Positions 40,913-49,816 of a DNA stretch of 64,000 nt are shown here, in pieces. The stretch spans positions 1 to 64,000 of the forward strand of contig CAKUTI010000003.1 of assembly GCA_934691925.1 (NCBI GenBank). Direction: 5' to 3'. A model generated the notes under the pieces. It had not been told where the DNA came from and did not search any database. It worked only from the letters and a program-made list of their open reading frames with translations. Within the stretch, counting starts at the first letter, position 1; every line of letters begins with the position of its first letter. The DNA comes from an uncultured Treponema sp. Lineage in GTDB: Bacteria; Spirochaetota; Spirochaetia; Treponematales; Treponemataceae. The translations under genes were made by a program, and so were the position numbers.

Positions 40913-42025
40913 ATGAAGCAGAAAAAAATTCTCGTTTTAGGATGCACCGGCTCAATCGGAAAAAACTCGCTTGACATTTTGCGCAATCAAAGCGACAGAT
41001 TTGTGTGTTGCGGACTGAGCGCAAATTCAAAGTCTGAAGAGCTAAAATCTTTAGGCTCTGAATTCAACTGTCCTGTAACTTTGACAAAAACAGACGGAAT
41101 TGGCGGAATAAAAAATCTTATCGACAAGACGGAGCCTGACATCGTTGTAAACGGAATTGCGGGAAGCGCGGGACTTGAGCCTAGCATGGCGGTTTTGGAG
41201 CGCGGCGTTGACCTTGCCCTTGCGAACAAGGAAACGGTCGTGATGGCAGGGCAGCTGATGTTCGAGGCGGCGGAAAAAAGCGGCTCGAGGATTCTTCCTG
41301 TTGACTCTGAGCATTCCGCGATTTTCACTTTGATTCATCAGTGCGGAAAAGAGAACATCAGAAAAATCATAATCACGGCGAGCGGCGGACCTTTCAGGAC
41401 TTTTTCGTCTGAAAAACTGAAATCTGTAAAACTTGAAGACGCTTTGAAGCATCCGACTTGGAGCATGGGAAAGAAAATCACGATTGACTCTGCTACGCTC
41501 GGAAACAAAGGCCTTGAAGTGATTGAAGCGAGAAAACTTTTCGGTGTCAGCGCAAGCCAGATTCAGGTTGTTGTTCACCCTCAAAGCGTGATTCACTCGC
41601 TTGTTCAGACAAACGACGGAATTGTCTACGGGCAGTTCAGCGAGCCCGACATGAAGCACCCTATTCTGCAGGCTCTCGACTGGCCGGAGATTCTGCTGGA
41701 TTTTATGAAGCCTTTCGATTTGACAGATACGTTGGACGGAAAACGGACTCTGACTTTTGAAAAGCCTCGGATGGACGATTTTCCTCTTCTGAAATTCGCT
41801 TTTGAGTGCGCGGAAAAGAACGGAAGCTATCCGATTGCTTTCAATGCGGCAAATGAGGTTGCGGTTCAGGCTTTTATTGACGGAAAAATCGGATTCACAC
41901 AGATTGCGGAATGTGTCGGAAAGGTTCTTCATCAAAATGACTGGTCTGCGCTTCCGAAAAATCTTTCCGATGTTCTTGAAGCTGACAAAGACGCAAGAAA
42001 AAAGGCAGAAAATCTAATCAGATGA
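40913..42025 (+). CDS. dxr: 1-deoxy-D-xylulose-5-phosphate reductoisomerase
   Basis: The committed step of the MEP isoprenoid pathway, NADPH-dependent. The 370 residues show VLGCTGSIGKNSLDILR (NADPH loop), the stretch ANKETVVMAG, the metal site in LPVDSEHSAIF, and KITIDSATLGNKGLEVIEA. It supplies precursors for UppS, encoded two genes upstream. Its stop overlaps the rseP start by 4 nt (ATGA). Confidence 0.96.
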   Translation: MKQKKILVLGCTGSIGKNSLDILRNQSDRFVCCGLSANSKSEELKSLGSEFNCPVTLTKTDGIGGIKNLIDKTEPDIVVNGIAGSAGLEPSMAVLERGVDLALANKETVVMAGQLMFEAAEKSGSRILPVDSEHSAIFTLIHQCGKENIRKIIITASGGPFRTFSSEKLKSVKLEDALKHPTWSMGKKITIDSATLGNKGLEVIEARKLFGVSASQIQVVVHPQSVIHSLVQTNDGIVYGQFSEPDMKHPILQALDWPEILLDFMKPFDLTDTLDGKRTLTFEKPRMDDFPLLKFAFECAEKNGSYPIAFNAANEVAVQAFIDGKIGFTQIAECVGKVLHQNDWSALPKNLSDVLEADKDARKKAENLIR

Positions 42026-43152
42026 CAATTTTGACAATAATTCTCGGGCTTTTTCTTTTGGACATAATCGTTTTTTTTCACGAGCTTGGGCATTTTGCGG
42101 CTGCGAAGCTTTCGGGCGTAAAAATCGAGGCCTTCTCGCTTGGAATGGGACCTGTAATTTTCCATAAAACGATAAAAGACACCGACTGGCGGCTCTCGCT
42201 TTTTCCTGTCGGCGGCTACTGCTCGATGAAAGGCGAAGGAGACGCGGATTTTATCCACGAAAATCCGGAAGCTGCAATAGACAAGGATGCTTTTTTTGGC
42301 GTTAAGCCAGTTCTGCGGGCTTTTATCGGAGCGGCAGGACCTTTCGCAAACGTGATTTTCGCTTTTCTGGCTTTTTTCACGGTTTCGCTTGTCGGATACA
42401 CATATTATTCTGCCGGAAACACAGTGAAAATCGCGACGGACGTTTATCCTGAAATGAACTCTGCTGCCGGAGACTCAGGAATAAAAAGCGGCGACAAAAT
42501 CATAAAAATCAACTCGGCGGAAATTTCAGACTTTTCTGACTTGTACACGCAGGTCGCAACTCATCCTGATGAGAATATTCTTGTTCTTGTTGAAAGAAAC
42601 GGAGAACTCCTTGAATTCAATGTCCACACAGACATAAATAAAAGCACTGGCGAAGGAAAAATAGGAGTTGTCTCAGCCCCGGACTCTATTGAAAGACGCG
42701 AGGCTAAGACCTACGGATTTTTCGGAGCTTTAGCAAACGGCGCAAAAGAAACCGGAAATATGATTTTTCTGACTGTGAAAGGAATTTCAACGCTTTTCAA
42801 GGGCGTAAAAATCACAGAGTCTGTTTCAGGACCAGCCCGTGTAACTTCCATGCTCGGCTCTGCCGCGACTGCCGGATTTTCATCTGGATTCAAGAACGGT
42901 CTTTCTAGAGTCTTGCAGTTCATGGCCTTAATCAGCATTTCGCTTTTCATTATGAATCTTCTTCCAATCCCGATTCTTGACGGCTTTCTTGTTTTGACAA
43001 GTTTAATAGAAGCAATCTTCAAAATTCGAATTTCACCAAAAGTCCGCAATATTGTACAATTCATCGGAATCGCCTTTATCGCGCTTCTTTTTGCTGTGGC
43101 GATGACCGGCGACTTTCACTATTTTATGGAGTTGATAAATGTCAAAAAATAA
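42022..43152 (+). CDS. rseP: Site-2 intramembrane metalloprotease, RseP-like
   Basis: A 376-residue inner-membrane zinc protease of the M50 family. The zinc motif HELGH is at about residue 20 in the first membrane segment, and the third ligand is in NLLPIPILDGF near residue 315. A single PDZ domain fills about residues 130-200 (DSGIKSGDKIIKINSAEISDFSD). RseP-type proteases cut anti-sigma factors and clear signal peptides. The length fits a one-PDZ type rather than the two-PDZ E. coli form. It is coupled to dxr by a 4-nt overlap and overlaps the next gene by 14 nt. Confidence 0.92.
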   Translation: MTILTIILGLFLLDIIVFFHELGHFAAAKLSGVKIEAFSLGMGPVIFHKTIKDTDWRLSLFPVGGYCSMKGEGDADFIHENPEAAIDKDAFFGVKPVLRAFIGAAGPFANVIFAFLAFFTVSLVGYTYYSAGNTVKIATDVYPEMNSAAGDSGIKSGDKIIKINSAEISDFSDLYTQVATHPDENILVLVERNGELLEFNVHTDINKSTGEGKIGVVSAPDSIERREAKTYGFFGALANGAKETGNMIFLTVKGISTLFKGVKITESVSGPARVTSMLGSAATAGFSSGFKNGLSRVLQFMALISISLFIMNLLPIPILDGFLVLTSLIEAIFKIRISPKVRNIVQFIGIAFIALLFAVAMTGDFHYFMELINVKK

Positions 43153-45067
43153 ATTGAAATCTGTTTTCGCTTTTGCTCTCGCGCCTTTTTTTTACGTCTC
43201 CGTTTTCGCGCAGGCAAGCTCCTCAACACAGTCCCATTTTTCAGATGTGACGAATATCGCCTATCTTGAATCTGGCGGAGAATCTTCGGCTTTGAGCGCG
43301 GGAAAAGACGGATTTTTGATAAAATGGCGAAATGACGGAACTGGCGAGCATTATCAGGTTTCTGACTTGCCTATAAAGATGATTTCAAGAAGTCCGAACG
43401 GCTACGAGATTGCGGTCTACGAGTCTGACGGCGCTTCGCTGAACCGCGTGAGCGTATGGAACTGGCGCACATTCACGAGAAAATTCGCGTACAGATTTAC
43501 CGACACAATCACAAGCCTTAGCTATTCCGCAAAAGGAACTTATCTTATGGTCGGAACGGCTTCTGTGAACGGATTGAGCATGATAAATTCTTCGACCGGA
43601 AACATTGTGAACGGAAAAATTCCGTCCGGAGCCGGCGTTGTGAATTTTATCTGCACTTCCGACACCGAAAAAACTGCAATCGCTTATTCATCAAAAGGCG
43701 TGCTTTCTTACTACAATCTTCTGAGCGGAAAGCAAAAGGCAAAATATCTGACGGAAGACTCGCTTTCTCAGGTCGGACTTTTCAACAACAATGTCTTTCT
43801 TTCAGGAACGCGCGGAAACAATATCTATATTGTTCAGGCTGTGACAGGAAAAACTGTCGGAAAATATAGCGCGCAAAGCCCCGTCTTAATCGCGTCAAAC
43901 AAAAGCCAAGATTTGTATTACATCGTGAGCGAAAATCATGATTTTAAAGTCTACAAAATCCAGAATGACAGAAACAAGGCTGTAATCGCGCCTGAGCTTA
44001 TGAGAACTTTTTCAGGTCTTAAAGACGGCGAGTCGGTTGTGTGCGCGGCTTTTGCAGGAGAAGAAATCTACGCAGGAACAAACCTCGGAAATATATACAA
44101 ATTTGACTATGTTCAAGCGGAGCGCGTCGATGTTGTGCAGCCGATAAGCGACACTTTGTATGACAAAATTTTTGACGTTGCCTCCGATGGAAGCGATTTT
44201 TATTTTCTTTCGGAAAATTCGCTTTTCAAGTCCTCTTATGACAACAACTCGGTCGCAAGAAAAGGCTTGAATTCAGGACACACAAACGTGATTGCAAACG
44301 GCGAGAATGTTGTCTTGTGGTCGAAAGACACGAGACGGCCGGTCGAGATTCTTGATGTTTCAACAGGCGTTTCAAGAACGGTTTTTACGCCAAAATCTGC
44401 GGTTCAGGTTTTGAGAATTTTTGGAAACAGCCTGATTGACGTTGAGGCAAGCTCTTCCGTAAACATAATCGACTTGGAGACAGGAAACAAAAAGCAGGTT
44501 TATTCAGGAACAGGAATTCAGGACGCTCTTGCTACAAGCGAAAAAGACTTGTACATCGCAAAATCCAGCGCGTCAAATCCTGAAGTTCCGCTTCTTTACG
44601 TGAACATCGAAACTCAGGAGACAGTTCCTCTTGCAAATGTGCGTGGAAATATCGCCTATTCCCTGAATTTCGACAGAAATCGCCCGAATGAATTTTACGG
44701 CGTTCTAATTTACACAGACGCAAGGTCAAAAAAACTCACAACTTCTGTTTTCGCGTTCGACATTTCAAGAAAATCAATCAGGAATCTTCTGACAATCTCC
44801 GACGAGGACAACGAGGCGTTCACATATCTAAGGAGTTCAGTTCTTTACACAAACATCGGAAAAAGCCAGATTCGCTCGTACAATTTGCAGACGAGAAAAA
44901 GTTTCCTTTATAAACGCTCGGCTTCAATGCCGCTGAAAGTCGCCGGAAACGGAAACAGAATCGCAGTTTTGAACAGAAACGGCTCGGTAAGCTGGTACAA
45001 TCCAGACACAAGCAATGTGCTTTCCGACTGGAATATGACAGCCGACGGCCAATGGTCGGAATTTTAG
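43139..45067 (+). CDS. Exported WD40-like beta-propeller protein
   Basis: A 642-residue exported protein. The signal peptide (KLKSVFAFALAPFFYVSVFA) is cut near residue 25. The rest consists of repeated beta-rich blades with WD40/PQQ-like features (GKDGFLIKWRNDG, RVSVWNWRTF, YEIAVYESDG), probably seven to eight blades over the whole length. No catalytic motif is seen; propellers of this kind are scaffolds. It starts 14 nt inside rseP, so it is co-translated with the site-2 protease and may act in the same envelope process, which is inference. It is a conserved position in treponemes as far as I recall. Confidence 0.75.
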   Translation: MSKNKLKSVFAFALAPFFYVSVFAQASSSTQSHFSDVTNIAYLESGGESSALSAGKDGFLIKWRNDGTGEHYQVSDLPIKMISRSPNGYEIAVYESDGASLNRVSVWNWRTFTRKFAYRFTDTITSLSYSAKGTYLMVGTASVNGLSMINSSTGNIVNGKIPSGAGVVNFICTSDTEKTAIAYSSKGVLSYYNLLSGKQKAKYLTEDSLSQVGLFNNNVFLSGTRGNNIYIVQAVTGKTVGKYSAQSPVLIASNKSQDLYYIVSENHDFKVYKIQNDRNKAVIAPELMRTFSGLKDGESVVCAAFAGEEIYAGTNLGNIYKFDYVQAERVDVVQPISDTLYDKIFDVASDGSDFYFLSENSLFKSSYDNNSVARKGLNSGHTNVIANGENVVLWSKDTRRPVEILDVSTGVSRTVFTPKSAVQVLRIFGNSLIDVEASSSVNIIDLETGNKKQVYSGTGIQDALATSEKDLYIAKSSASNPEVPLLYVNIETQETVPLANVRGNIAYSLNFDRNRPNEFYGVLIYTDARSKKLTTSVFAFDISRKSIRNLLTISDEDNEAFTYLRSSVLYTNIGKSQIRSYNLQTRKSFLYKRSASMPLKVAGNGNRIAVLNRNGSVSWYNPDTSNVLSDWNMTADGQWSEF

Positions 45068-45130
45068 AAAAATGTTGCGCGGATTGCAGACTGAAAAAGC
45101 AGCTTCGATTGCTAAGCGATGTCTGCAATC

Positions 45131-45159
45131 TTGTAATCTGAAAAAATCAGCATTATAAT
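45131..45159 (+). promoter_or_regulatory. Promoter giving a possible leaderless mRNA (ankyrin gene)
   Basis: TTGTAA (45131-45136), a 17-bp spacer and TATAAT (45154-45159). The ATG at 45166 begins 7 nt past the -10, at the expected transcription start. A second in-frame ATG at 45175 has no ribosome site either. Confidence 0.6.
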
Positions 45160-45165
45160 TTTCTT

Positions 45166-46197
45166 ATGAACAAGATGAAAAGAAATTTTTTGCGCATTTT
45201 GTTGTTTTTTCTCTCGTTTTTTGCGTTCTGCTCAAGATGGTCCGACAGGGCTTTTGAAACAGTTGAAAACGGCACTGTCAAAGAAATCCGAAAAGCGATT
45301 GAGACCGACTATTCTTTTATAAAATACAAGCGCGAAGGAAAGCAGAATATTTTGATGGCGGCTCTTGAAGCTGACCGCGAAAACGCAGTTATAAAGTCTC
45401 TTTTGCGGGCTGGAATTTCTCCAAAGGCGAAAGACAAGAACGGAAAAACGGCCTTGATGTACGCAAGTGAAAATGAAAGTGACATTGAAGCGGTAAACAC
45501 AGTCTTAAAATACAACGCGCCGTTTAAGTTTCAGAGAAAAAAGCGGATTCTTCAAAAAGATAAAAACGGAAAAAATGCCCTTGACTATGCAAAAGAGAAC
45601 AGCAGGCAAAGCGAAATTGAAGCCATTTTCTCAAAATATCTTCAGATTTCATCTTTAGAGACTGAAAATGAAGCCGAATCTGAAATTGCGCCTGATGCAG
45701 AAGAAAATGCTGAAAATTTTGAAGAAGCGGAGCTTCTGTCTGAACTGTCAGCTGACTCTTCCTTGCCTGCGGAATCTGCCGAGACTTTTGTTCCTGTTGC
45801 CGCCGCTGTGATTCCAGCTGCTGAAGCGATTACTGTTATCGAAGAAAAAATCGAGACAGGCGAAAACAAAAAGACTGAAGGATTTCAGGAAAAATCTCCA
45901 AAAGAAAAAAAAATCGCTGCAGTTCAAAATGAGAAAAAGTCCACAATCGCAAAACGAAAAGAAAACAGCTTGATTGAGCTTGACAAAATGACCGCGCCGG
46001 TTTCCAAAACGGAAAGCATTTATCTTTACGATTACGCGGAAAACACTGCAAAAGACAATTTGATTTCAGAAGAGCTTTTAAAATCTTCTGAGCTCACTTT
46101 CATTGAAAACGCAAACAAAAATGGCGACAAAAACAGAACAAAGATGACGAAAGCCACGAAAACGACATTCAATTATGCGGAGAAAAACAAAATCTAA
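45166..46197 (+). CDS. Exported ankyrin-repeat protein with acidic tail
   Basis: A 343-residue exported protein with a basic start and a hydrophobic core (ILLFFLSFFAFCSRW); the Cys after FAF could be a lipobox but the fit is poor. Residues about 35-165 carry three to four ankyrin-type repeats: TVKEIRKAIETDYSFI, then GKQNILMAALEADRENAVIKSLL, DKNGKTALMYASENESDIEAV and DKNGKNALDYAKENSRQSEI. The C-terminal half is low-complexity, acidic then Lys-rich, and probably disordered. It follows the beta-propeller gene but has its own promoter. Function unknown; a periplasmic adaptor is possible. Confidence 0.72.
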   Translation: MNKMKRNFLRILLFFLSFFAFCSRWSDRAFETVENGTVKEIRKAIETDYSFIKYKREGKQNILMAALEADRENAVIKSLLRAGISPKAKDKNGKTALMYASENESDIEAVNTVLKYNAPFKFQRKKRILQKDKNGKNALDYAKENSRQSEIEAIFSKYLQISSLETENEAESEIAPDAEENAENFEEAELLSELSADSSLPAESAETFVPVAAAVIPAAEAITVIEEKIETGENKKTEGFQEKSPKEKKIAAVQNEKKSTIAKRKENSLIELDKMTAPVSKTESIYLYDYAENTAKDNLISEELLKSSELTFIENANKNGDKNRTKMTKATKTTFNYAEKNKI

Positions 46198-46285
46198 AAA
46201 AAAGATTTTTTAAGTTCTAAAATCCAAATTAAAACAAAAAATTGCAATTTCAAAATATAAATTAAAAAAAACGGCGGTAAGAATT

Positions 46286-46873
46286 TTGAGAATCACAGGC
46301 GGATTATTAAAAGGAAGAGTCATAAAATGCCCGGAAGGAATTATCCGGCCGGCAATGGACAGAATGAGAGAGTCGGTTTTTGCAATTCTCGGAAATTTGA
46401 GCGGGAAATCCTGGCTAGACTTGTTTTCCGGCAGCGGAACAATCGCGATTGAAGCGGTTTCGCGCGGCTCAAAATCTGTTCAGCTTTGCGAAAAAGACAA
46501 AATCAAAATCAAGCAGGTTCTTGAAAACGTCTCAATCACGGAAAAAGAGCTTGGTGTCAGAATCGGCTGCCATTTTATGGCGGTTGAGCTTTTTCTTAAA
46601 AAATGCAAAAGCACGTTCGACTATATTTTTCTCGACCCGCCCTTTCCTTACAAATACCGGCTTGACTTGCTAAAAATCATCGAGCAGCGAAAACTTGTAA
46701 ATCCCGAAGGAACCGTGATGATTCATTTTCCTGAGGAAGATATGCTGCCTGAAAAAATCGGAAGCCTCGTTCTAAAAGACAAGAGAATTTATGGACGCTC
46801 GATAGTCCATTTTTATAAATTTGAAAGCGAGAATTCTTCTTCCGATAAAAAATCAGACGAGAATTTTTCTTGA
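46286..46873 (+). CDS. rsmD: 16S rRNA m2G966 methyltransferase, RsmD
   Basis: A 195-residue methyltransferase for G966 of 16S rRNA. MRITGGLLKGRVIKCP is the typical N-terminus (start codon TTG at 46286). RPAMDRMRESVFAIL, the AdoMet motif WLDLFSGSGTIAIEAVSRG near residue 40 and the catalytic FLDPPFPYKY near residue 115 follow. GGCGGTAAG upstream may serve as a weak ribosome site. Confidence 0.92.
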   Translation: MRITGGLLKGRVIKCPEGIIRPAMDRMRESVFAILGNLSGKSWLDLFSGSGTIAIEAVSRGSKSVQLCEKDKIKIKQVLENVSITEKELGVRIGCHFMAVELFLKKCKSTFDYIFLDPPFPYKYRLDLLKIIEQRKLVNPEGTVMIHFPEEDMLPEKIGSLVLKDKRIYGRSIVHFYKFESENSSSDKKSDENFS

Positions 46874-46922
46874 CAATATCATCAAATAGATTAGAATTTA
46901 AGACAATTTTTAGGATATTCAA

Positions 46923-47261
46923 TTGGACAATGAAAAACTAAAAAACGCTGTTTCCGCGCATGAAATTTCAGACGGCTTTATAAAAGTAACAGACAAGCCA
47001 GTTCAAGGATTGACATCAGAACAAAAAGCGATTCTAAACAGAAAAGGAAACGTTCTTTTTAATGAAGGAAAATATGACGCGGCGTGCAGAATTTTTGTTA
47101 CAACTGGATATTCTGACGGCCTGACCAGAATCGGCGACTTGTACGCAAAGCAAAGAAAAAGCCTTACAGCCTTGAAATATTATCTTCTTGCAAGAGACAA
47201 AAAAAAGGCTGAGCCGATTTTCGAGAAGCTGGCGAACTTAATTTCAGCGATTATAAAATAA
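46923..47261 (+). CDS. Small TPR-like protein, unknown function
   Basis: A 112-residue cytoplasmic protein with start TTG at 46923 (TAGGAT upstream; an ATG just inside is out of frame). The central part, ILNRKGNVLFNEGKYDAACRIFVTTGYSDGL, reads like one TPR helix pair; a second helical pair (SLTALKYYLLARDKKKAEPIFEKLANLI) follows. It lies between rsmD and the larger TPR gene, which has the same kind of repeats. A role with its neighbour is likely but unknown. Confidence 0.65.
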   Translation: MDNEKLKNAVSAHEISDGFIKVTDKPVQGLTSEQKAILNRKGNVLFNEGKYDAACRIFVTTGYSDGLTRIGDLYAKQRKSLTALKYYLLARDKKKAEPIFEKLANLISAIIK

Positions 47262-47303
47262 TTTCATAAAATGGAATTCAAAAAGTAAAAAATGAGGTAA
47301 AAA

Positions 47304-48455
47304 ATGAGCGATGATTTACTGAAGGAATTTGAGCTTCCGCGCACCGAAAATGATTTTCCGCTTGCACAGGCGGAAAAAACAAACAGCGAGATTTCCGAGC
47401 TTTCAAAAAAAGGCTATCAAAAGCTGAAGGAAAACAATATTGAAGAAGCGGAAGTCTTCTTCGCAAAAATATTGACAATCGAAGAAAACAACAATTATGC
47501 TCTCGTGGGGCTTGGCGACAGCCAGAGAAAGCAGAACAACTTTAAAGAGGCGATTGATTACTACACAAAATGCCTTTCCTATCATCCTGGAAACAATTAC
47601 GCGCTGTTCGGCCTTGCCGACTGCTACAAGGCTCTCAATCAGTATCACAAGGCGATTGAAATTTGGGAGCAGTATCTCGTTCATGACGACAGAAATATCA
47701 CAGTTCTGACGAGAGTTGCGGACGCTTACAGAAAAATCAAGGACTTCAAAAAATCAAAGGAATTTTATCTAAAAGTTCTCGATATGGAAACGGACAATTC
47801 CTACGCGCTAATCGGGCTTGGACATCTTCATTATGATTTCAAGGAATACAAGGACGCATTGTATTACTGGACTGAAATGCTTGAGAAAAATGTGGAATTT
47901 GCTGATATCCGCGTTCTGACTTCAATCGGAAACTGCTACAGAAAGCTTAAGACTTTCGACAAGGGAATTCCGTATTTTGAAAAGACGCTTGCCCGCGATC
48001 CGAAAAATTTCTACGCGCTGTTCGGGCTTGCCGACTGCTACCGCGGAATGAACCAGCAGTTCAAGTCAATTGAATACTGGAACAAAATTCTTGAAATCGA
48101 CCCGAACAACAAAGTCATTTTGGCGCGTGCAGGCGACGCTTATAGAAACACAGGCGACTACAAGACGGCTGAAGCGTATTACAACAAGGCTTTGAGCATT
48201 GAATTTGATATTTATGCGGCTCTCGGACTTGCTCTAATCGACAAAGGCGAAGGAAAATTCGAGGACGCGATTGAGAGACTGAACTCGCTTATAAAAATCG
48301 ACCCTAAAAATTACCGATTTTACGTTGATGTGGCGGACTGCTACTTGAAAATGAACAAGAAAGATTCCGCTTTGGAAGTCTTAAAAGGATTTGGAAAACA
48401 GGGCGTAAAAAGTCCTGCAATCACCGATATGATTTCAAGGCTTGAAAGCGCGTGA
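47304..48455 (+). CDS. TPR-repeat protein
   Basis: A 383-residue protein made of about nine tetratricopeptide repeats. Clear units are AEVFFAKILTIEENNNYALVG, then FKEAIDYYTKCLSYHPGNNYALFGLADC, and FKSIEYWNKILEIDPNN. No signal peptide is present, so it is cytoplasmic. GAGGT precedes the ATG. TPR arrays bind other proteins; the partner is unknown. Homologues are conserved in treponemes as far as I recall. Confidence 0.82.
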   Translation: MSDDLLKEFELPRTENDFPLAQAEKTNSEISELSKKGYQKLKENNIEEAEVFFAKILTIEENNNYALVGLGDSQRKQNNFKEAIDYYTKCLSYHPGNNYALFGLADCYKALNQYHKAIEIWEQYLVHDDRNITVLTRVADAYRKIKDFKKSKEFYLKVLDMETDNSYALIGLGHLHYDFKEYKDALYYWTEMLEKNVEFADIRVLTSIGNCYRKLKTFDKGIPYFEKTLARDPKNFYALFGLADCYRGMNQQFKSIEYWNKILEIDPNNKVILARAGDAYRNTGDYKTAEAYYNKALSIEFDIYAALGLALIDKGEGKFEDAIERLNSLIKIDPKNYRFYVDVADCYLKMNKKDSALEVLKGFGKQGVKSPAITDMISRLESA

Positions 48456-48470
48456 AAATCTCTTTATCAT
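48442..48470 (+). promoter_or_regulatory. Promoter of rlmN, with nearly no leader
   Basis: TTGAAA (48442-48447), a 17-bp spacer and TATCAT (48465-48470). The rlmN ATG (48479) lies 9 nt past the -10. No ribosome site fits between. Confidence 0.5.
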
Positions 48471-48478
48471 AATTTCCT

Positions 48479-49522
48479 ATGTCAGAAACGTCAGAAAAAT
48501 TTGCACTCAGCGGCTTAATGCCGGCAGAAATTTGTGAGAAACTCGGATTAAAACAGTCTTTCCGCGGAAAGCAAATTTTCCAATGGATTGGAAAAGGCGC
48601 GGAAAGTTTTGACGAGATGTCGAATTTGAGCGTTCAGCTTCGGGAAGAGTTAAAAGAAAAAGCCGTCTTGCGTTCAACTTCTGTTTCAAAAGTCCTTAAA
48701 GACCCGGACGGAACGATAAAACTTCAAATTTCTCTGAGCGATGGACTTGCAGTTGAGACAGTTCTTTTGACAGACCGCGAAAACCGCAAGACAGCCTGCG
48801 TCTCTTGTCAGGTGGGGTGCGCGATGAAATGCGCTTTTTGCCAAACTGGCGCGCTCGGACTTGCAAGAAACCTTTGCGCAGGTGAAATCGTCGAGCAGTT
48901 TCTTCATCTTGAAAAGCACGCAGGAACATTAGACAACATCGTCTTTATGGGAATGGGCGAGCCGATGATGAATCTTCCGAATGTACGGAAAGCAATTGAA
49001 ATTCTCACAAGCAAAGATGGAAGAGGTCTTTCAAGTAGAAGAATCACATTGTCAACTTCCGGCGTTATAAAAGGAATTTACGATTTGGCTGACAACGGTC
49101 CTTCAATCCGGCTTGCAGTTTCTCTTACGACAGCCGACGCGGACTTGCGCGAAAAAATTATGCCGATTTCAAAGGCGAATCCGCTTCCAGAGCTTAGAAA
49201 AGCGATTGAATATTTCACGCAGAAAACAGGAAAACGCGTGACGCTTGAAGCAGCCCTTCTTCACGACACAAACACAAGCATTGAAAGCGCGACAAATATG
49301 ATAAATTTCGCGCGGAATCTCGATGTCCATCTTAATCTTATTCCGTGGAATCCAGTTGAAGGATTGCCTTTTTCAGAGCCAAGCGGAAAAGAGTGCAAAA
49401 ATTTTGTCTATCATCTTGAAAAAGCCGGGCTGAATGTTACGCTCAGGACAAGGCGCGGAAGAGAAATCGGCGGAGCTTGTGGCCAGCTTGGAAAAACGCT
49501 TGCAGACAAAATCAGGGGCTAG
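48479..49522 (+). CDS. rlmN: Dual-specificity RNA C2-methyltransferase, RlmN
   Basis: A radical-SAM enzyme that methylates C2 of A2503 in 23S rRNA and of A37 in some tRNAs. The 347 residues show the cluster motif C-x3-C-x2-C in GCAMKCAFCQTG near residue 117, FMGMGEPMMNL, and the C-terminal RRGREIGGACGQL, whose Cys is one of the two catalytic cysteines. The N-terminal accessory domain is present (FRGKQIFQWIGKGA). Confidence 0.95.
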   Translation: MSETSEKFALSGLMPAEICEKLGLKQSFRGKQIFQWIGKGAESFDEMSNLSVQLREELKEKAVLRSTSVSKVLKDPDGTIKLQISLSDGLAVETVLLTDRENRKTACVSCQVGCAMKCAFCQTGALGLARNLCAGEIVEQFLHLEKHAGTLDNIVFMGMGEPMMNLPNVRKAIEILTSKDGRGLSSRRITLSTSGVIKGIYDLADNGPSIRLAVSLTTADADLREKIMPISKANPLPELRKAIEYFTQKTGKRVTLEAALLHDTNTSIESATNMINFARNLDVHLNLIPWNPVEGLPFSEPSGKECKNFVYHLEKAGLNVTLRTRRGREIGGACGQLGKTLADKIRG

Positions 49523-49531
49523 ACACATCTA

Positions 49532-49560
49532 TTGAAAATAAAGGACATACATTTTATAAT
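49532..49560 (+). promoter_or_regulatory. Promoter of the HMA-like/leuCD operon
   Basis: TTGAAA (49532-49537), a 17-bp spacer and a consensus TATAAT (49555-49560). The first gene follows after about 25 nt of leader with GGAG. Confidence 0.75.
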
Positions 49561-49591
49561 AAAATAATCATATTTATGGAGATGTTCGTAA

Positions 49592-49801
49592 ATGGAAAAG
49601 AAAATATATGTTGACGGAATGTTCGACCCGGACACAGCCAGCAAAGTCGGCGCGGCTGTTAAAGCTGTTGCTGGCGTAACAAACTGCAATGCGAATTCTG
49701 ATAAGTCACAGGTTCTTGTTGATTTTGATGAGAGCGTCTCTGGCATTGAAGATGCTATCAACGCTGCAATCTCTTCTGTTGGAATCACAGTTTTAGGATA
49801 A
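49592..49801 (+). CDS. HMA-fold protein lacking the metal-binding CxxC
   Basis: A 69-residue protein with the ferredoxin-like pattern of heavy-metal-associated domains: YVDGMFDPDTASKVGAAVKAV, then VLVDFDESVSGIEDAINAAI and a final strand VGITVLG. Where HMA proteins have GMTCxxC, this one has GMFDPDTA, so both cysteines are missing. It is unlikely to bind copper in the standard way. GGAG precedes the ATG. It heads an operon with a D-2-hydroxyacid dehydrogenase (15 nt away) and leuC-leuD. Confidence 0.7.
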   Translation: MEKKIYVDGMFDPDTASKVGAAVKAVAGVTNCNANSDKSQVLVDFDESVSGIEDAINAAISSVGITVLG

Positions 49802-49816
49802 AATAGGACTAAAAAA

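Noticed and set aside
45166..46197. Ankyrin protein as a host-directed effector
   Set aside because: It has an ordinary export signal, sits in a housekeeping cluster, and nothing shows secretion beyond the envelope.
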